Source: an uncultured Parabacteroides sp. (lineage in GTDB: Bacteria; Bacteroidota; Bacteroidia; Bacteroidales; Tannerellaceae). From it: 26,581 bases of DNA. Below the pieces are notes generated by a model. The model searched no databases, was not told where the DNA came from, and worked only from the letters and a program-made list of their open reading frames with translations. The position numbers were made by a program, and so were the translations under genes. The number at the start of each line of letters is the position of its first letter. Positions within the stretch are counted from its first letter, which is position 1. The stretch is taken from positions 1 to 26,581 of the forward strand of contig CALBYC010000014.1 in assembly GCA_937890135.1 (NCBI GenBank). The letters run 5' to 3'. This document shows positions 1-8,551 of the stretch, piece by piece.

Positions 1-508
1 GTTTATCGCCCCTGTAATCATACACGTCGAATGAAACGTATTTATATCCCATCACCGTAATCTGCTGCTTTTGGACGGGGAAACCCGGATCGATAAACAG
101 GATCGTGTCTTTCCCGGGGACACACTGCCCGCTCACCAGGAAAGAAGCGAAAGTCCCTTGCATGGAACCGGTGACCGGGACGCACCCTTCGGGGGAAATG
201 TCCACATCTATAAAAGCCTTGATGAAGCGGGAAGCCTCTTCCTTTAGCGCAGGAAGGCCGTCTATATTGGGATAAATGGCAGCCACTCCATGTTTCAAGG
301 CATTTATTTCCGCGTCGACTCCTACTTGGGCCGGCTTCAGCCCGGGAACCCCCATTTCCATGTGTATGAATTCCTTATGGGTACGCCGCTCCAACTCATT
401 TGATATCGCCACGACTTCGCGGATCGTCGCTTTGCCGAAATCGGGCAAATGGTAACTTGCTATCACCTCATCGGCTATTTGGCAATCTATCGGGGTGTTC
501 TTCATCAT
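1..508 (-). CDS. Aminotransferase class I/II, PLP-dependent (3' end cut by window edge)
   Basis: An open frame on the minus strand starts at 508 (ATG ATG, so 508 or 505) and stays open to base 1. The 169 visible codons begin MMKNTPIDCQIADEV and give the N-terminal part of a fold-type I aminotransferase. Visible blocks are HMEMGVPGLKPAQVG (substrate-side loop), YPNIDGLPALKEEASRF (the Y-x-x-x-x-G-x-x-x-L-R/K-x block of this family) and VTGSMQGTFASFL (the region around the PLP phosphate). The PLP-binding lysine lies beyond the window. The family transfers amino groups between amino acids and 2-oxo acids with pyridoxal phosphate in the cytoplasm; the substrate cannot be told from this fragment. 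A promoter-like sequence sits just upstream, and the gene is divergent from the GNAT-nitrilase gene. Confidence 0.85.
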   Translation of the reverse strand, partial: MMKNTPIDCQIADEVIASYHLPDFGKATIREVVAISNELERRTHKEFIHMEMGVPGLKPAQVGVDAEINALKHGVAAIYPNIDGLPALKEEASRFIKAFIDVDISPEGCVPVTGSMQGTFASFLVSGQCVPGKDTILFIDPGFPVQKQQITVMGYKYVSFDVYDYRGDK

Positions 509-537
509 TCCGTTTGCTTTTAATTCTTATAATAGCA

Positions 538-569
538 CAAATATATAAAATTGATTTCAAGAAAACAAC
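538..569 (-). promoter_or_regulatory. Bacteroidota-type promoter of the aminotransferase gene
   Basis: Read on the minus strand, the segment shows GTTG, 20 bases, then TATATTTG. This fits the Bacteroidota sigma consensus TTTG-N19-21-TAnnTTTG with one mismatch in the -33 box. It lies about 30 bases before the start codon at 508. Confidence 0.65.
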
Positions 570-843
570 GTTTATCCATTTTTTCCAAATGATTCTTATG
601 CGAAAGCCTGGTTCCCATCTCTTTTCCAGCGGAAGCGACGCGCCTTTCCCCGTTTCCGCCCGGCCCGGGGAGAGACGGCCGGCATGGGGCGCAGCGCAAA
701 CAGACGGCCGGGACGGATCCAAGAAACGGCTGCGGCCGCAGCGCAAAAAGGCCGCAATGTTTCCTCCGGACGGACACGGAGGTTTTCCCCGCTTGCCCGA
801 GAGAAAATTCATGTTTTCATGGCGAATTCTCATTCATTGTTAC
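570..843. other. Divergent intergenic spacer with a GC-rich, repeat-bearing block
   Basis: The spacer between the divergent aminotransferase and GNAT-nitrilase genes holds no credible gene. From about 620 to 790 it is conspicuously GC-rich, unlike the AT-rich intergenic DNA elsewhere in the window. It contains AGACGGCCGG twice (673-682, 702-711), GCAGCGCAAA twice (691-700, 738-747) and a 14-bp perfect palindrome at 729-742 with a NotI site in its centre. Short frames cross it on both strands, but they are low-complexity R/G/P/A-rich translations without a start context. I see no RNA gene I can name. Confidence 0.5.
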
Positions 844-851
844 TAATTTTG
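844..851 (+). promoter_or_regulatory. -7 box (TAATTTTG) of the GNAT-nitrilase/radA pair
   Basis: TAATTTTG matches the Bacteroidota -7 consensus TAnnTTTG and lies 20 bases before the ATG at 872. No clear -33 TTTG box is visible at the expected distance, so the leader would be short and the call rests on the -7 box alone. Confidence 0.5.
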
Positions 852-871
852 CACGGTAAAAAAAGATTGTG

Positions 872-2410
872 ATGGAACAACATTCTCAAAGCATTAACAA
901 GGTTATCGTACGTCCGCTGCAAATGGCGGATTACAATCAGCTGGCCCAATCGTTTAAAAGGGTCTATTCAGACGGGTCAGATGTCTTTTGGACAAAGGAA
1001 CAGATAGAAAAGCTATTGACTATTTTCCCGGAAGGCCAGGTAGTCACGGTGGTGGACAACAAGATCGTGGGGTGCGCCCTTTCAATCATTGTCGATTATG
1101 ACCGAGTTAAAAACGACCATACGTATGCGGATGTCACCGGCAAGGAAACATTCAACACGCACAACCCCAAGGGCAACATATTGTATGGCATCGAGGTATT
1201 CATCCATCCGGACTACAGGGGGCTTCGCCTTGCCCGCCGCATGTACGAATACCGGAAAGAACTATGCGAAAGTTTGAACCTGAAAGCGATCATGTTCGGC
1301 GGCAGGATTCCCAACTATCACAAGTACGCGGACACCATGCGGCCGAAAGAATATATCGACAAGGTCCGCAAAAAAGAGATTTACGACCCGGTTTTGACGT
1401 TTCAATTGTCTAATGACTTCCATGTCCGCAAAGTAATGACCAATTACCTGCCGAACGATGAAGAATCCAAACATTACGCGACTTTGCTCCAGTGGGACAA
1501 CATATATTACCAGCCGAAACCGGAAATCATATCCACCAAGACAACCGTCCGCGTCGGGTTGGTGCAATGGCAGATGCGCCCGTACCAAAGTCTGAATGAC
1601 GTGTTTGAGCAAGTCGAATTCTTCGTGGACGCTGTTTCCGATTACAAGAGCGACTTCATTTTGTTCCCGGAGTATTTCAATGCCCCTCTGATGGCCAAGT
1701 TCAATGACAAAAGCGAATCCGAAGCCATACGTGAGTTGGCGAAATACACAGACGAAATGCGCAAGCGTTTCATCGAGCTGGCAATCAGCTACAATATCAA
1801 CATCATCACCGGAAGCATGCCGCAAATCCGGGAAGACGGATTGTATAACGTAGGTTTCCTTTGCAGAAGGGACGGCTCCTACGAAACCTATGAAAAAATC
1901 CATATCACTCCGGATGAAGCCAAAAGCTGGGGACTTTCCGGCGGCAAAATGGTACAAACCTTTGAAACGGACTGCGCGAAAATCGGCATCCTGATCTGTT
2001 ACGACGTGGAATTCCCGGAATTATCCCGTATCATGGGCAACCAAGGCATGCAAATCCTGTTCGTCCCCTTCTTGACAGACACGCAAAACGCCTATTCGCG
2101 CGTGAAAGTATGCGCTCATGCCCGTGCCATAGAAAACGAATGTTTCGTGGTGATAGCGGGAAGCGTCGGCAATTTGCCCCGTGTCCATAACATGGATATC
2201 CAGTATGCCCAGTCCGGAGTGTTCACCCCATGCGACTTCGGTTTCCCCACCGACGGCATGCGCGCAGAGGCAACTCCTAACACGGAAATGATCTTAGTCT
2301 CGGACGTGGACTTGAACCTCCTGAACGAATTGCATACCTACGGAAGCGTCCGAAACCTGAAGGACCGCAGGAACGACCTCTACGAGATTCGTTTAAAGAA
2401 CAAAAAATAA
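872..2410 (+). CDS. Fusion of GNAT acetyltransferase and carbon-nitrogen hydrolase (nitrilase superfamily)
   Basis: This 512-residue cytoplasmic protein has two domains. The first (about residues 10-190) is a GNAT acyltransferase: IEVFIHPDYRGLRLARRMYEY is the acetyl-CoA-binding motif A (R/Q-x-x-G-x-A). The second (about 225-500) is a nitrilase-fold amidase with the full Glu-Lys-Cys triad: E267 in LFPEYF, K342 in YEKIHI and C376 in ILICYDVEFPE. Nitrilase-family enzymes hydrolyse C-N bonds of amides or transfer acyl groups; the substrate is not evident. GNAT-nitrilase fusions of this length are a known architecture. ATG at 872 is preferred; an in-frame GTG lies directly before it at 869. radA follows after 28 bases on the same strand, probably in one transcript. 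Confidence 0.9.
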   Translation: MEQHSQSINKVIVRPLQMADYNQLAQSFKRVYSDGSDVFWTKEQIEKLLTIFPEGQVVTVVDNKIVGCALSIIVDYDRVKNDHTYADVTGKETFNTHNPKGNILYGIEVFIHPDYRGLRLARRMYEYRKELCESLNLKAIMFGGRIPNYHKYADTMRPKEYIDKVRKKEIYDPVLTFQLSNDFHVRKVMTNYLPNDEESKHYATLLQWDNIYYQPKPEIISTKTTVRVGLVQWQMRPYQSLNDVFEQVEFFVDAVSDYKSDFILFPEYFNAPLMAKFNDKSESEAIRELAKYTDEMRKRFIELAISYNINIITGSMPQIREDGLYNVGFLCRRDGSYETYEKIHITPDEAKSWGLSGGKMVQTFETDCAKIGILICYDVEFPELSRIMGNQGMQILFVPFLTDTQNAYSRVKVCAHARAIENECFVVIAGSVGNLPRVHNMDIQYAQSGVFTPCDFGFPTDGMRAEATPNTEMILVSDVDLNLLNELHTYGSVRNLKDRRNDLYEIRLKNKK

Positions 2411-2438
2411 ATCATGGCTTAAGGACATTCTTGGACAC

Positions 2439-3815
2439 ATGGCAAAGACAAAAACAGTATATGTATGCTCCAATTGCGGGGCGGATTCCCCAAAATGGAT
2501 TGGCAAATGCCCCAATTGCGGAGAATGGAACACCTACGTGGAAGAGACTGTCGTAAAAGAATCCCCTGCGGCCCGGCACGGAGCCGCAGCCTTTTCGCCG
2601 AAGGCCAAGTCCCGCCCCGTGCCGCTCCGTGACATCACGGCTGAAAAAGAGGAACGGCTGGACATGATGGATGAGGAACTAAACAGGGTGTTAGGCGGGG
2701 GACTGGTCAGAGGCTCTCTGGTCCTGATCGGAGGAGAACCCGGAATAGGCAAGTCGACTTTGGTATTGCAGACCGTATTAAAACTGCCCGACTTACGCAT
2801 CCTTTATGTCTCAGGAGAAGAAAGCAGCAAGCAACTGAAAATGCGTGCCGACCGCATTGACCCCAACAATCAAAATTGCTTGATCCTATGCGAAACCAAT
2901 TTAGAGCAAATCTTTGCACAAGCAGGAAACGTCAAGCCTGATTTGCTCGTAATCGACTCCATCCAAACTATTTTTACGGAAAACATCGAATCATCGCCGG
3001 GAAGCATCGCGCAAGTCAGGGAATGCAGCGCCTCCATACTCAAATACGCAAAAGAAGAAGGAGTGCCCGTGCTGCTGATCGGCCATATAAACAAAGAAGG
3101 GAGTATCGCAGGGCCAAAAGTACTGGAACATATAGTTGACACGGTACTACAGTTCGAGGGAGACCAGCACTATATGTATAGAATATTACGGAGCATCAAG
3201 AACCGCTTCGGAAGCACCGCCGAATTGGGCATATACGAAATGCGCCAAGACGGGCTGCGGCAGGTTAGCAACCCGTCGGAACTGCTATTGACACAAAACC
3301 ATGAAGGATTAAGCGGAGTAGCCATCGCCGCAGCCATAGAAGGAATCCGTCCTTTCCTGATCGAAACCCAGGCATTGGTAAGCACGGCAGTATATGGCAC
3401 CCCCCAACGTAGCGCCACCGGCTTCGACATCCGGAGAATGAATATGCTATTAGCCGTTTTGGAAAAAAGAGCAGGATTCAAGTTGGCGCAAAAAGATGTT
3501 TTCCTTAACATCGCCGGCGGACTGCGAGTAAACGATCCCGCCATAGACTTGGCCGTCCTCAGTTCCATCCTTTCTTCGAGCCTGGACATCTCCATCGAAA
3601 CCGGAGTATGCATGGCTGGAGAAATCGGGCTTTCCGGAGAAATACGTCCGGTCAACCGAATCGAACAACGGATACTGGAGGCCGAGAAATTAGGATTCTC
3701 CCGCATTTTCATACCCTTCAACAACCTGAAGGGATCCAACTATTCACCCAAAAGCCCCATAGAAATCGTGCAGGTCCGCAAAGTGGAAGAAGCCTTCCGG
3801 CAATTATTTGGTTAA
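2439..3815 (+). CDS. radA: DNA repair protein RadA (Sms)
   Basis: At 458 residues the protein has the usual RadA length and order. An N-terminal four-cysteine zinc finger (C10-x2-C13 and C24-x2-C27) is followed by a RecA-like ATPase with Walker A GEPGIGKS at 99-106 and Walker B LLVIDS near 169-174. The RadA-specific KNRFG motif is at 254-258, and a Lon-protease-like domain without protease function makes up the C-terminal third. RadA is a branch-migrating helicase-like ATPase that processes recombination intermediates in homologous repair. It sits 28 bases behind the GNAT-nitrilase gene, which suggests co-transcription rather than functional linkage. A hairpin directly after the stop probably ends the transcript. 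Confidence 0.97.
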   Translation: MAKTKTVYVCSNCGADSPKWIGKCPNCGEWNTYVEETVVKESPAARHGAAAFSPKAKSRPVPLRDITAEKEERLDMMDEELNRVLGGGLVRGSLVLIGGEPGIGKSTLVLQTVLKLPDLRILYVSGEESSKQLKMRADRIDPNNQNCLILCETNLEQIFAQAGNVKPDLLVIDSIQTIFTENIESSPGSIAQVRECSASILKYAKEEGVPVLLIGHINKEGSIAGPKVLEHIVDTVLQFEGDQHYMYRILRSIKNRFGSTAELGIYEMRQDGLRQVSNPSELLLTQNHEGLSGVAIAAAIEGIRPFLIETQALVSTAVYGTPQRSATGFDIRRMNMLLAVLEKRAGFKLAQKDVFLNIAGGLRVNDPAIDLAVLSSILSSSLDISIETGVCMAGEIGLSGEIRPVNRIEQRILEAEKLGFSRIFIPFNNLKGSNYSPKSPIEIVQVRKVEEAFRQLFG

Positions 3816-3817
3816 TA

Positions 3818-3844
3818 TTCCTTTTTTTCAAATGAGAAAAGGAA
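3818..3844 (+). terminator. Hairpin after radA
   Basis: TTCCTTTT pairs with AAAAGGAA around a short central stretch and begins two bases after the radA stop. The stem is AT-rich and there is no long T run after it, so termination is likely but not certain. Confidence 0.5.
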
Positions 3845-3894
3845 ATAAGCCATAAATATTGTATTTTGGAACAATCAACAGACATATAAAGGGC

Positions 3895-3902
3895 TATCTT
3901 TG
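3895..3902 (+). promoter_or_regulatory. -7 box (TATCTTTG) before the DUF5686 gene
   Basis: TATCTTTG matches TAnnTTTG exactly and lies 34 bases before the ATG at 3937. A TTTG at 3865-3868 is 26 bases upstream, longer than the usual 19-21, so the -33 element is unclear. Confidence 0.5.
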
Positions 3903-3936
3903 CACCGTTTTTAGCGAAATAAGCGAATTTGGATAA

Positions 3937-6492
3937 ATGGGAAAAAAATTATATTTGCTGTTCTTATTGTCTTTTATCTCCATATGCATACATGGTCAGG
4001 ACACAGCCATCAAAGGCTTTGTCAAAGATTCCGTCACAGGCGAACCGCTGCCTTATGTTTCTATTCTTTTCATGGGAACAACATCCGGAACTACCACTGA
4101 TGAAAACGGGCAGTTCTCCTATGCCGTGAGAACCGCCTCTACCGAGGTCGAGTTTTCTTATATGGGCTACCACACCAAAACGGTGAAAGTGACCAAAGGC
4201 CGAACCAACACGCTAAACATACTGCTTGCGCCTACGGACATAGCTTTGAACGAAGTGGTGGTAAAGCCTAAAAAAGAGCACTACAGGAAAAAGGATAATC
4301 CCGCCGTAGCGTTCGTGAAAAAAATGATCGAGTCACGAGACAGCAACTCCCCACGTAATCACGATTTCTATAGTTATGACGAATATGAAAAGATTACGTT
4401 CGGTATGGACGACTACCATCCCAAACAAAAAGCAAACGGGAAAAAAAGCAAGTTCGATTTCCTCACAGATTATGTAGACACCCTTGAAACAGGCACGACA
4501 GTCCTTCCTTTGTCTGAAAAGGAAAGGATGATGACCGTCTATTACCGCAAAGACCCGAAAAGCGAAAAACAATTGTTACGTGCAAACCAATCTGCAGGGA
4601 TTGACGAAATCTTGTCAAGGGACGAGGTGCAGAAGTTCCTGAACGAGGTTTTCAAGGAAATAGACATTTTCCAAAACAACATACCGCTGTTTTTACAACG
4701 TTTCGTCAGCCCCTTGTCCCGCATCGGACCGGACTATTACAAATATTATTTGCTGGATACCGTAGAAATAGCAGGGGTAAAATGCCAAGATTTAGGGTTT
4801 GCACCTTTCAACTCCGAAACTTTCGGTTTCACAGGGCACTTGTTCGTAGCTCTTGACTCGACCTATTTCGTTGAAAAAGTCATTATGAATGTCCCCAAAG
4901 ACATCAACCTGAATTTTGTATACGGCATGCGCATAGAGCAAAGATTCCAGCGTACGGAAGATGGGACACGCTTGAAGATGAAAGATGACATAGCTGTCAA
5001 TTTCAAAATAACAGAAAAGTCGAAAGGAATGACGGCACGCAGAATAACGGTCTACAGCAACCATAGCTTCAATCCTCCGACCGAACAAGTGCAGGAGTAT
5101 TTCAAAAACGATGCTCCCGTCATCGTCGAAAACATGGCATACAATAGGAATAAAGAATACTGGGCAGAAAACAGGCCATCGGAGGGGGTAAAGAAGAATC
5201 CCAATACGGTAGCTTCGATGATGGCAAAGTTCCGTTCTATTCCCGTTTTCTATTTGACGGAACGTATAGTTTCCATTTTAGTCAACGGATATATACCGAC
5301 GAACAGCGTTCCTGAAAAGAATAAATTTGAAATCGGCCCGATGAACACCCTTGTCAGCGGGAACAGTATCGAAGGCGCTCGCATTCGTGTCGGAGGAACC
5401 ACGACTACGACATTTAACAAGCGATGGACAATGGAAGGGTACGCTGCGTATGGCACAAAAGACCGAAAGCTGAAATATGACGGCCTCGTTGAATACTCCT
5501 TCATAGACAAAAAGCAATACAGAAAGGAGTTCCCGGTCCATTCCATCCGGGCAGAATATCAATATGACATCAACCAATTGGGACAACATTACTTGTATAC
5601 CAACAAGGACAATGTCTTCCTGTCGTGGAAACGCCAGAAAGACTCGCGCGCGACTTATTTGCGCAAAGCGGAATTTACTTATACAAGTGAACATTATAAC
5701 GGCATATCATACTATGCCGTTTTAAGGAACAAGCGGGAATATGCCACCCCTTACGCCGAATTCAACAGGATGAACGGAGACGGTTCCATCCAACCGCTCA
5801 AACATTACGACATGTCTGAAATAGAACTGAATTTCAGGTATGCCTATAATGAAAAGTTTTACCAAACTCGTGACATCCGTTACCCTATCACTTTTGACGC
5901 GCTCATATTCAGCGTGAACCATACAATGGCAAAGAAAGGATTCCTGGGCTCTTCCTTCGATTACCAGCGCACAGAAATCGGAATCCAAAAACGTTTTTGG
6001 TTTTCCGCTTTCGGTTATGTGGACCTGATCACGAAAGCCGGAAAAGTTTGGTCTAAAGTCCCTTACCCCTTGTTGTTCATTCCGAACGCAAACTTGTCTT
6101 ATACGGTTCAGCCCGAGTCTTATACAAACATGAATGCGATGGAGTTCCTGAGCGACGAGTATGCTTCATGGGACCTTACATACTATATGAATGGGAATTT
6201 GCTCAACCGCTTGCCCATCATAAAAAAATTAAAATGGCGCGAGGTGTTCGCATTCCGCGGGTTATGGGGACATTTGACAGATAAAAACAACCCGGCTCTT
6301 AACCCGGATGGACTCTATCAATTCCCAGAAAACTCATTCGCATTGGGTAAAGAGCCATACATGGAGGCCAGCGTAGGCATCGAAAACATATTCAAATTCT
6401 TGCGGTTAGATTATGTATGGCGACTTAACTACAAGGATAATCCGGGCATTCAAGAACGAGGCATTCGATTCAGGATGAAAATGTCATTCTAA
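3937..6492 (+). CDS. DUF5686/CarboxypepD_reg-like outer-membrane protein
   Basis: This 851-residue exported protein begins with a signal peptide (hydrophobic core LYLLFLLSFISICIHG, predicted cleavage before Q/D near residue 20). Residues 24-110 form a carboxypeptidase-D regulatory-like beta-sandwich (IKGFVKDSVTGEPLPYVSI, then GTTTDENGQFSY and YMGYHTKTV), the domain found at the N-terminus of many Bacteroidota outer-membrane proteins. The remainder matches my recollection of the DUF5686 family: alternating aromatic strands and a C-terminal phenylalanine (IRFRMKMSF), as expected for a beta-barrel inserted by the BAM machinery. There is no TonB-dependent-receptor plug and no SusD partner next to it, so a nutrient-uptake role is not supported. 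Its function is unknown. It has its own -7 box, and a weak hairpin follows. Confidence 0.85.
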   Translation: MGKKLYLLFLLSFISICIHGQDTAIKGFVKDSVTGEPLPYVSILFMGTTSGTTTDENGQFSYAVRTASTEVEFSYMGYHTKTVKVTKGRTNTLNILLAPTDIALNEVVVKPKKEHYRKKDNPAVAFVKKMIESRDSNSPRNHDFYSYDEYEKITFGMDDYHPKQKANGKKSKFDFLTDYVDTLETGTTVLPLSEKERMMTVYYRKDPKSEKQLLRANQSAGIDEILSRDEVQKFLNEVFKEIDIFQNNIPLFLQRFVSPLSRIGPDYYKYYLLDTVEIAGVKCQDLGFAPFNSETFGFTGHLFVALDSTYFVEKVIMNVPKDINLNFVYGMRIEQRFQRTEDGTRLKMKDDIAVNFKITEKSKGMTARRITVYSNHSFNPPTEQVQEYFKNDAPVIVENMAYNRNKEYWAENRPSEGVKKNPNTVASMMAKFRSIPVFYLTERIVSILVNGYIPTNSVPEKNKFEIGPMNTLVSGNSIEGARIRVGGTTTTTFNKRWTMEGYAAYGTKDRKLKYDGLVEYSFIDKKQYRKEFPVHSIRAEYQYDINQLGQHYLYTNKDNVFLSWKRQKDSRATYLRKAEFTYTSEHYNGISYYAVLRNKREYATPYAEFNRMNGDGSIQPLKHYDMSEIELNFRYAYNEKFYQTRDIRYPITFDALIFSVNHTMAKKGFLGSSFDYQRTEIGIQKRFWFSAFGYVDLITKAGKVWSKVPYPLLFIPNANLSYTVQPESYTNMNAMEFLSDEYASWDLTYYMNGNLLNRLPIIKKLKWREVFAFRGLWGHLTDKNNPALNPDGLYQFPENSFALGKEPYMEASVGIENIFKFLRLDYVWRLNYKDNPGIQERGIRFRMKMSF

Positions 6493-6534
6493 GAGATGGC
6501 GTTGTGAAGGAAACACAAATATGTTTAAAATAGG

Positions 6535-6563
6535 AAGAAATAGTTTTTCGCATTTCTTTTTTC
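6535..6563 (+). terminator. Weak hairpin after the DUF5686 gene
   Basis: AAGAAAT (6535-6541) pairs with ATTTCTT (6552-6558) around a 10-base loop and is followed by a T-rich run. The 7-bp AT-rich stem makes this a modest terminator candidate. Confidence 0.4.
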
Positions 6564-6606
6564 TCCATATTGCGAACATATTATTAACCATTAAAAGTAT
6601 GGCACC

Positions 6607-7170
6607 ATGAAAAGATTGATTATTCTTACAGGATTATTATTCTGTTCCTTCATGCTATTCGCTCAGGATCGAATTTCTTTATTTATAGGAAACGCCAACC
6701 GATATGCGGCGATAGACCTTTCTGATTTTCAAAGGCGCTTAAGCATCGAGTACAATGTCGACCCCTATTCACTTCATGAATATTATCGGCATTGCGGCCG
6801 TAACTGGGGCAACGTCGGTTTGGTCCTGGAAATCGCCAAGGCGTCTCACAGGAGCGTGGAAGACATCTGCAGGTATTACGAGAGGCATAGACACCGCGGA
6901 TGGGATCATATTCTGCTTGAGATGGGAATCCGCCCCAACAGGGAAATCTATCGTCCATTCATGGATCGAGTAAGCTATCACAGCGATTGCTGGCACGAAT
7001 ACTATTGCAGGCATCATGAAGCACGTCCCATGCCCCACCGCCGTCATGAGCACATGGCACCGCCGCCCCCGCCTCGTCCACAAAAACATTATAAGGGAAA
7101 AGACAGATGGCATCATGGGCACGACAAACCCCGCCATGACAAATGGGACAAAAAGAGGAGAGACAGATAG
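6607..7170 (+). CDS. Small secreted protein with histidine-rich basic tail, function unknown
   Basis: This 187-residue protein has a clear signal peptide (MKRLIILTGLLFCSFMLFAQ, cleavage likely after Q20). The middle (about 22-120) is probably a small folded helical domain; phrases such as YNVDPYSLHEYYRHCGRNWGN and LEMGIRPNREIYRPF look like family signatures, but I cannot name the family. The last 60 residues are low complexity: a run of six prolines (152-157 region), many Lys/Arg/Asp, and about 12 histidines between residues 125 and 187. This suggests binding of divalent metal ions or of polyanions in the periplasm, which is inference from composition only. It lies between the DUF5686 gene and the membrane AraC regulator and could be cotranscribed with neither. 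Confidence 0.75.
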   Translation: MKRLIILTGLLFCSFMLFAQDRISLFIGNANRYAAIDLSDFQRRLSIEYNVDPYSLHEYYRHCGRNWGNVGLVLEIAKASHRSVEDICRYYERHRHRGWDHILLEMGIRPNREIYRPFMDRVSYHSDCWHEYYCRHHEARPMPHRRHEHMAPPPPPRPQKHYKGKDRWHHGHDKPRHDKWDKKRRDR

Positions 7171-7357
7171 AATCCCACTCCAAGGCAGGTGAGCTTCGAT
7201 TGTTACATTGCAACCTTTTCGTCGCAATGAACCAGGGAAAAGATAGTGAGCGATTGGGAAAAAGGTCGCATCCGTTTTTCATAAATGCCCACAGGACGAG
7301 GACGAGAAAGAAAAGTAAATCGTCACGGCAAATCCGCCATGTGTTCAGTATTTTCGC

Positions 7358-7365
7358 TAATTTTG
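7358..7365 (+). promoter_or_regulatory. -7 box (TAATTTTG) before the 7TM-AraC gene
   Basis: TAATTTTG matches the Bacteroidota -7 consensus and lies 27 bases before the ATG at 7393. I see no good TTTG box 19-21 bases upstream of it. Confidence 0.5.
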
Positions 7366-7392
7366 CATTCAAAATAGTCAGGCATAATAAAA

Positions 7393-8517
7393 ATGGAACC
7401 ATCCATATACAGCTATTCCCTTTGTATCGCACTGCCGTTGATGTTGTTCTTCGGCTTTTATTTCTTGTTGGCTCCAACCCCGGAAAAAGCCATTTTCAAT
7501 AATTATCGGCGTTCCAGGCGGATTATGGGAGCGGCCATGCTGTTACTTGCTGCCAACTATTCGGTGCATTTCTTTTTTGGAATCAGGTTCAAGGATGCCA
7601 ATTTCGCCATCCTGATGAACCTCTCCACCTATTTCCTGTGCTACTGGCTGTTCAGCTCGGCTCTGACCACGCTGCTCGACCGCTTTTACATCACTAAGCG
7701 CCGGTTACGGACGCACATCTGCTTGTGGATACTGTTTTCCATCCTTTCCTGCATCGCCCTGCTGCTGTTGCCCAAAGGGGGACTACGGACCATGGCGACA
7801 TGTGCCCTGGCCGCATGGCTGGTTATCTATGGGCTGTTCCTGACATACAGGCTTCTCCGGGCCTATCACGAGGTCATCCGCATTTTCGAAGACACCCATG
7901 CTGACGACATCGGCGCCTATATCAAATGGCTCTCCATTTTCACCTACTGGGCCGTCATATTCGGCGTGGGGTGCGGACTGCTTACTTTCCTGCCCGATGA
8001 ATACGTCTATATATGGATTCTGTCATCCGTACCGTTCTACATTTATCTTTTCCTTTGCTACCTGAACTACCTGCTGTTTTACGAACAGGTGGAAAACGCC
8101 GTGGAAGATGGCATGACTTCCGAAGAGGAAGACCTGTGCGCACCCAAACCGGAACAGACACCGAAACTGGAGACCCCGTCCTACCGTGCGGAAATGGCGG
8201 AGAAAATAAGCGGCTGGATCGATGCGGACGGTTATGTCCGGTCCGGCCTTACCATAAAGGAGCTTTCGGACGAGCTCCATACCAACCGCACCTACCTGTC
8301 CGAGTATATCAAAACGACGTATGGGACATCGTTCCGCGATTGGATTACCGGTCTCCGCATCGATTATGCGAAACGCCTGCTTGTGCAATATCCGAGGCTG
8401 ACGGTCGCCGACATCTCTGAAAGATCCGGTTTCCTGTCCCCAAGCCATTTCATAAGGCTGTTCAAAGAAAATACGGGCTGTACCCCTGTCAAATGGAGGA
8501 AAAGAGAGGCGGAATAA
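7393..8517 (+). CDS. Membrane-anchored AraC-family transcription regulator (7 TM segments plus HTH)
   Basis: This 374-residue protein has seven hydrophobic stretches (roughly residues 7-27, 44-64, 72-94, 108-127, 133-153, 176-198, 206-229). A charged linker rich in E, P and K follows, and then a C-terminal AraC/XylS DNA-binding domain (about 265-370). Both helix-turn-helix units are visible: LTIKELSDELHTNRTYLSEY and LTVADISERSGFLSPSHFIR, ending with the typical F-K-E-N-T-G-x-x-P-x-x-W. A membrane sensor fused to an AraC output domain occurs in Bacteroidota; the ligand is unknown. It is followed on the same strand by a 362-bp gene-free region with tandem repeats and then two toxin-like lipoproteins, so local control of those genes is plausible but inferred. 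Confidence 0.88.
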   Translation: MEPSIYSYSLCIALPLMLFFGFYFLLAPTPEKAIFNNYRRSRRIMGAAMLLLAANYSVHFFFGIRFKDANFAILMNLSTYFLCYWLFSSALTTLLDRFYITKRRLRTHICLWILFSILSCIALLLLPKGGLRTMATCALAAWLVIYGLFLTYRLLRAYHEVIRIFEDTHADDIGAYIKWLSIFTYWAVIFGVGCGLLTFLPDEYVYIWILSSVPFYIYLFLCYLNYLLFYEQVENAVEDGMTSEEEDLCAPKPEQTPKLETPSYRAEMAEKISGWIDADGYVRSGLTIKELSDELHTNRTYLSEYIKTTYGTSFRDWITGLRIDYAKRLLVQYPRLTVADISERSGFLSPSHFIRLFKENTGCTPVKWRKREAE

Positions 8518-8551
8518 TGCGGAATGAATAGGGTGTGTCAGGGATGTGGGG

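Noticed and set aside
400..872. Several overlapping open frames on both strands (62-148 codons) across the divergent spacer
   Set aside because: They overlap the aminotransferase antisense or the GC-rich block, have R/G/P-rich low-complexity translations, no start context and no recognisable domain.
7143..7502. 119-codon frame bridging the His-rich and AraC genes
   Set aside because: It overlaps the end of one and the start of the other gene in a different frame; the -7 box of the AraC gene lies within it.
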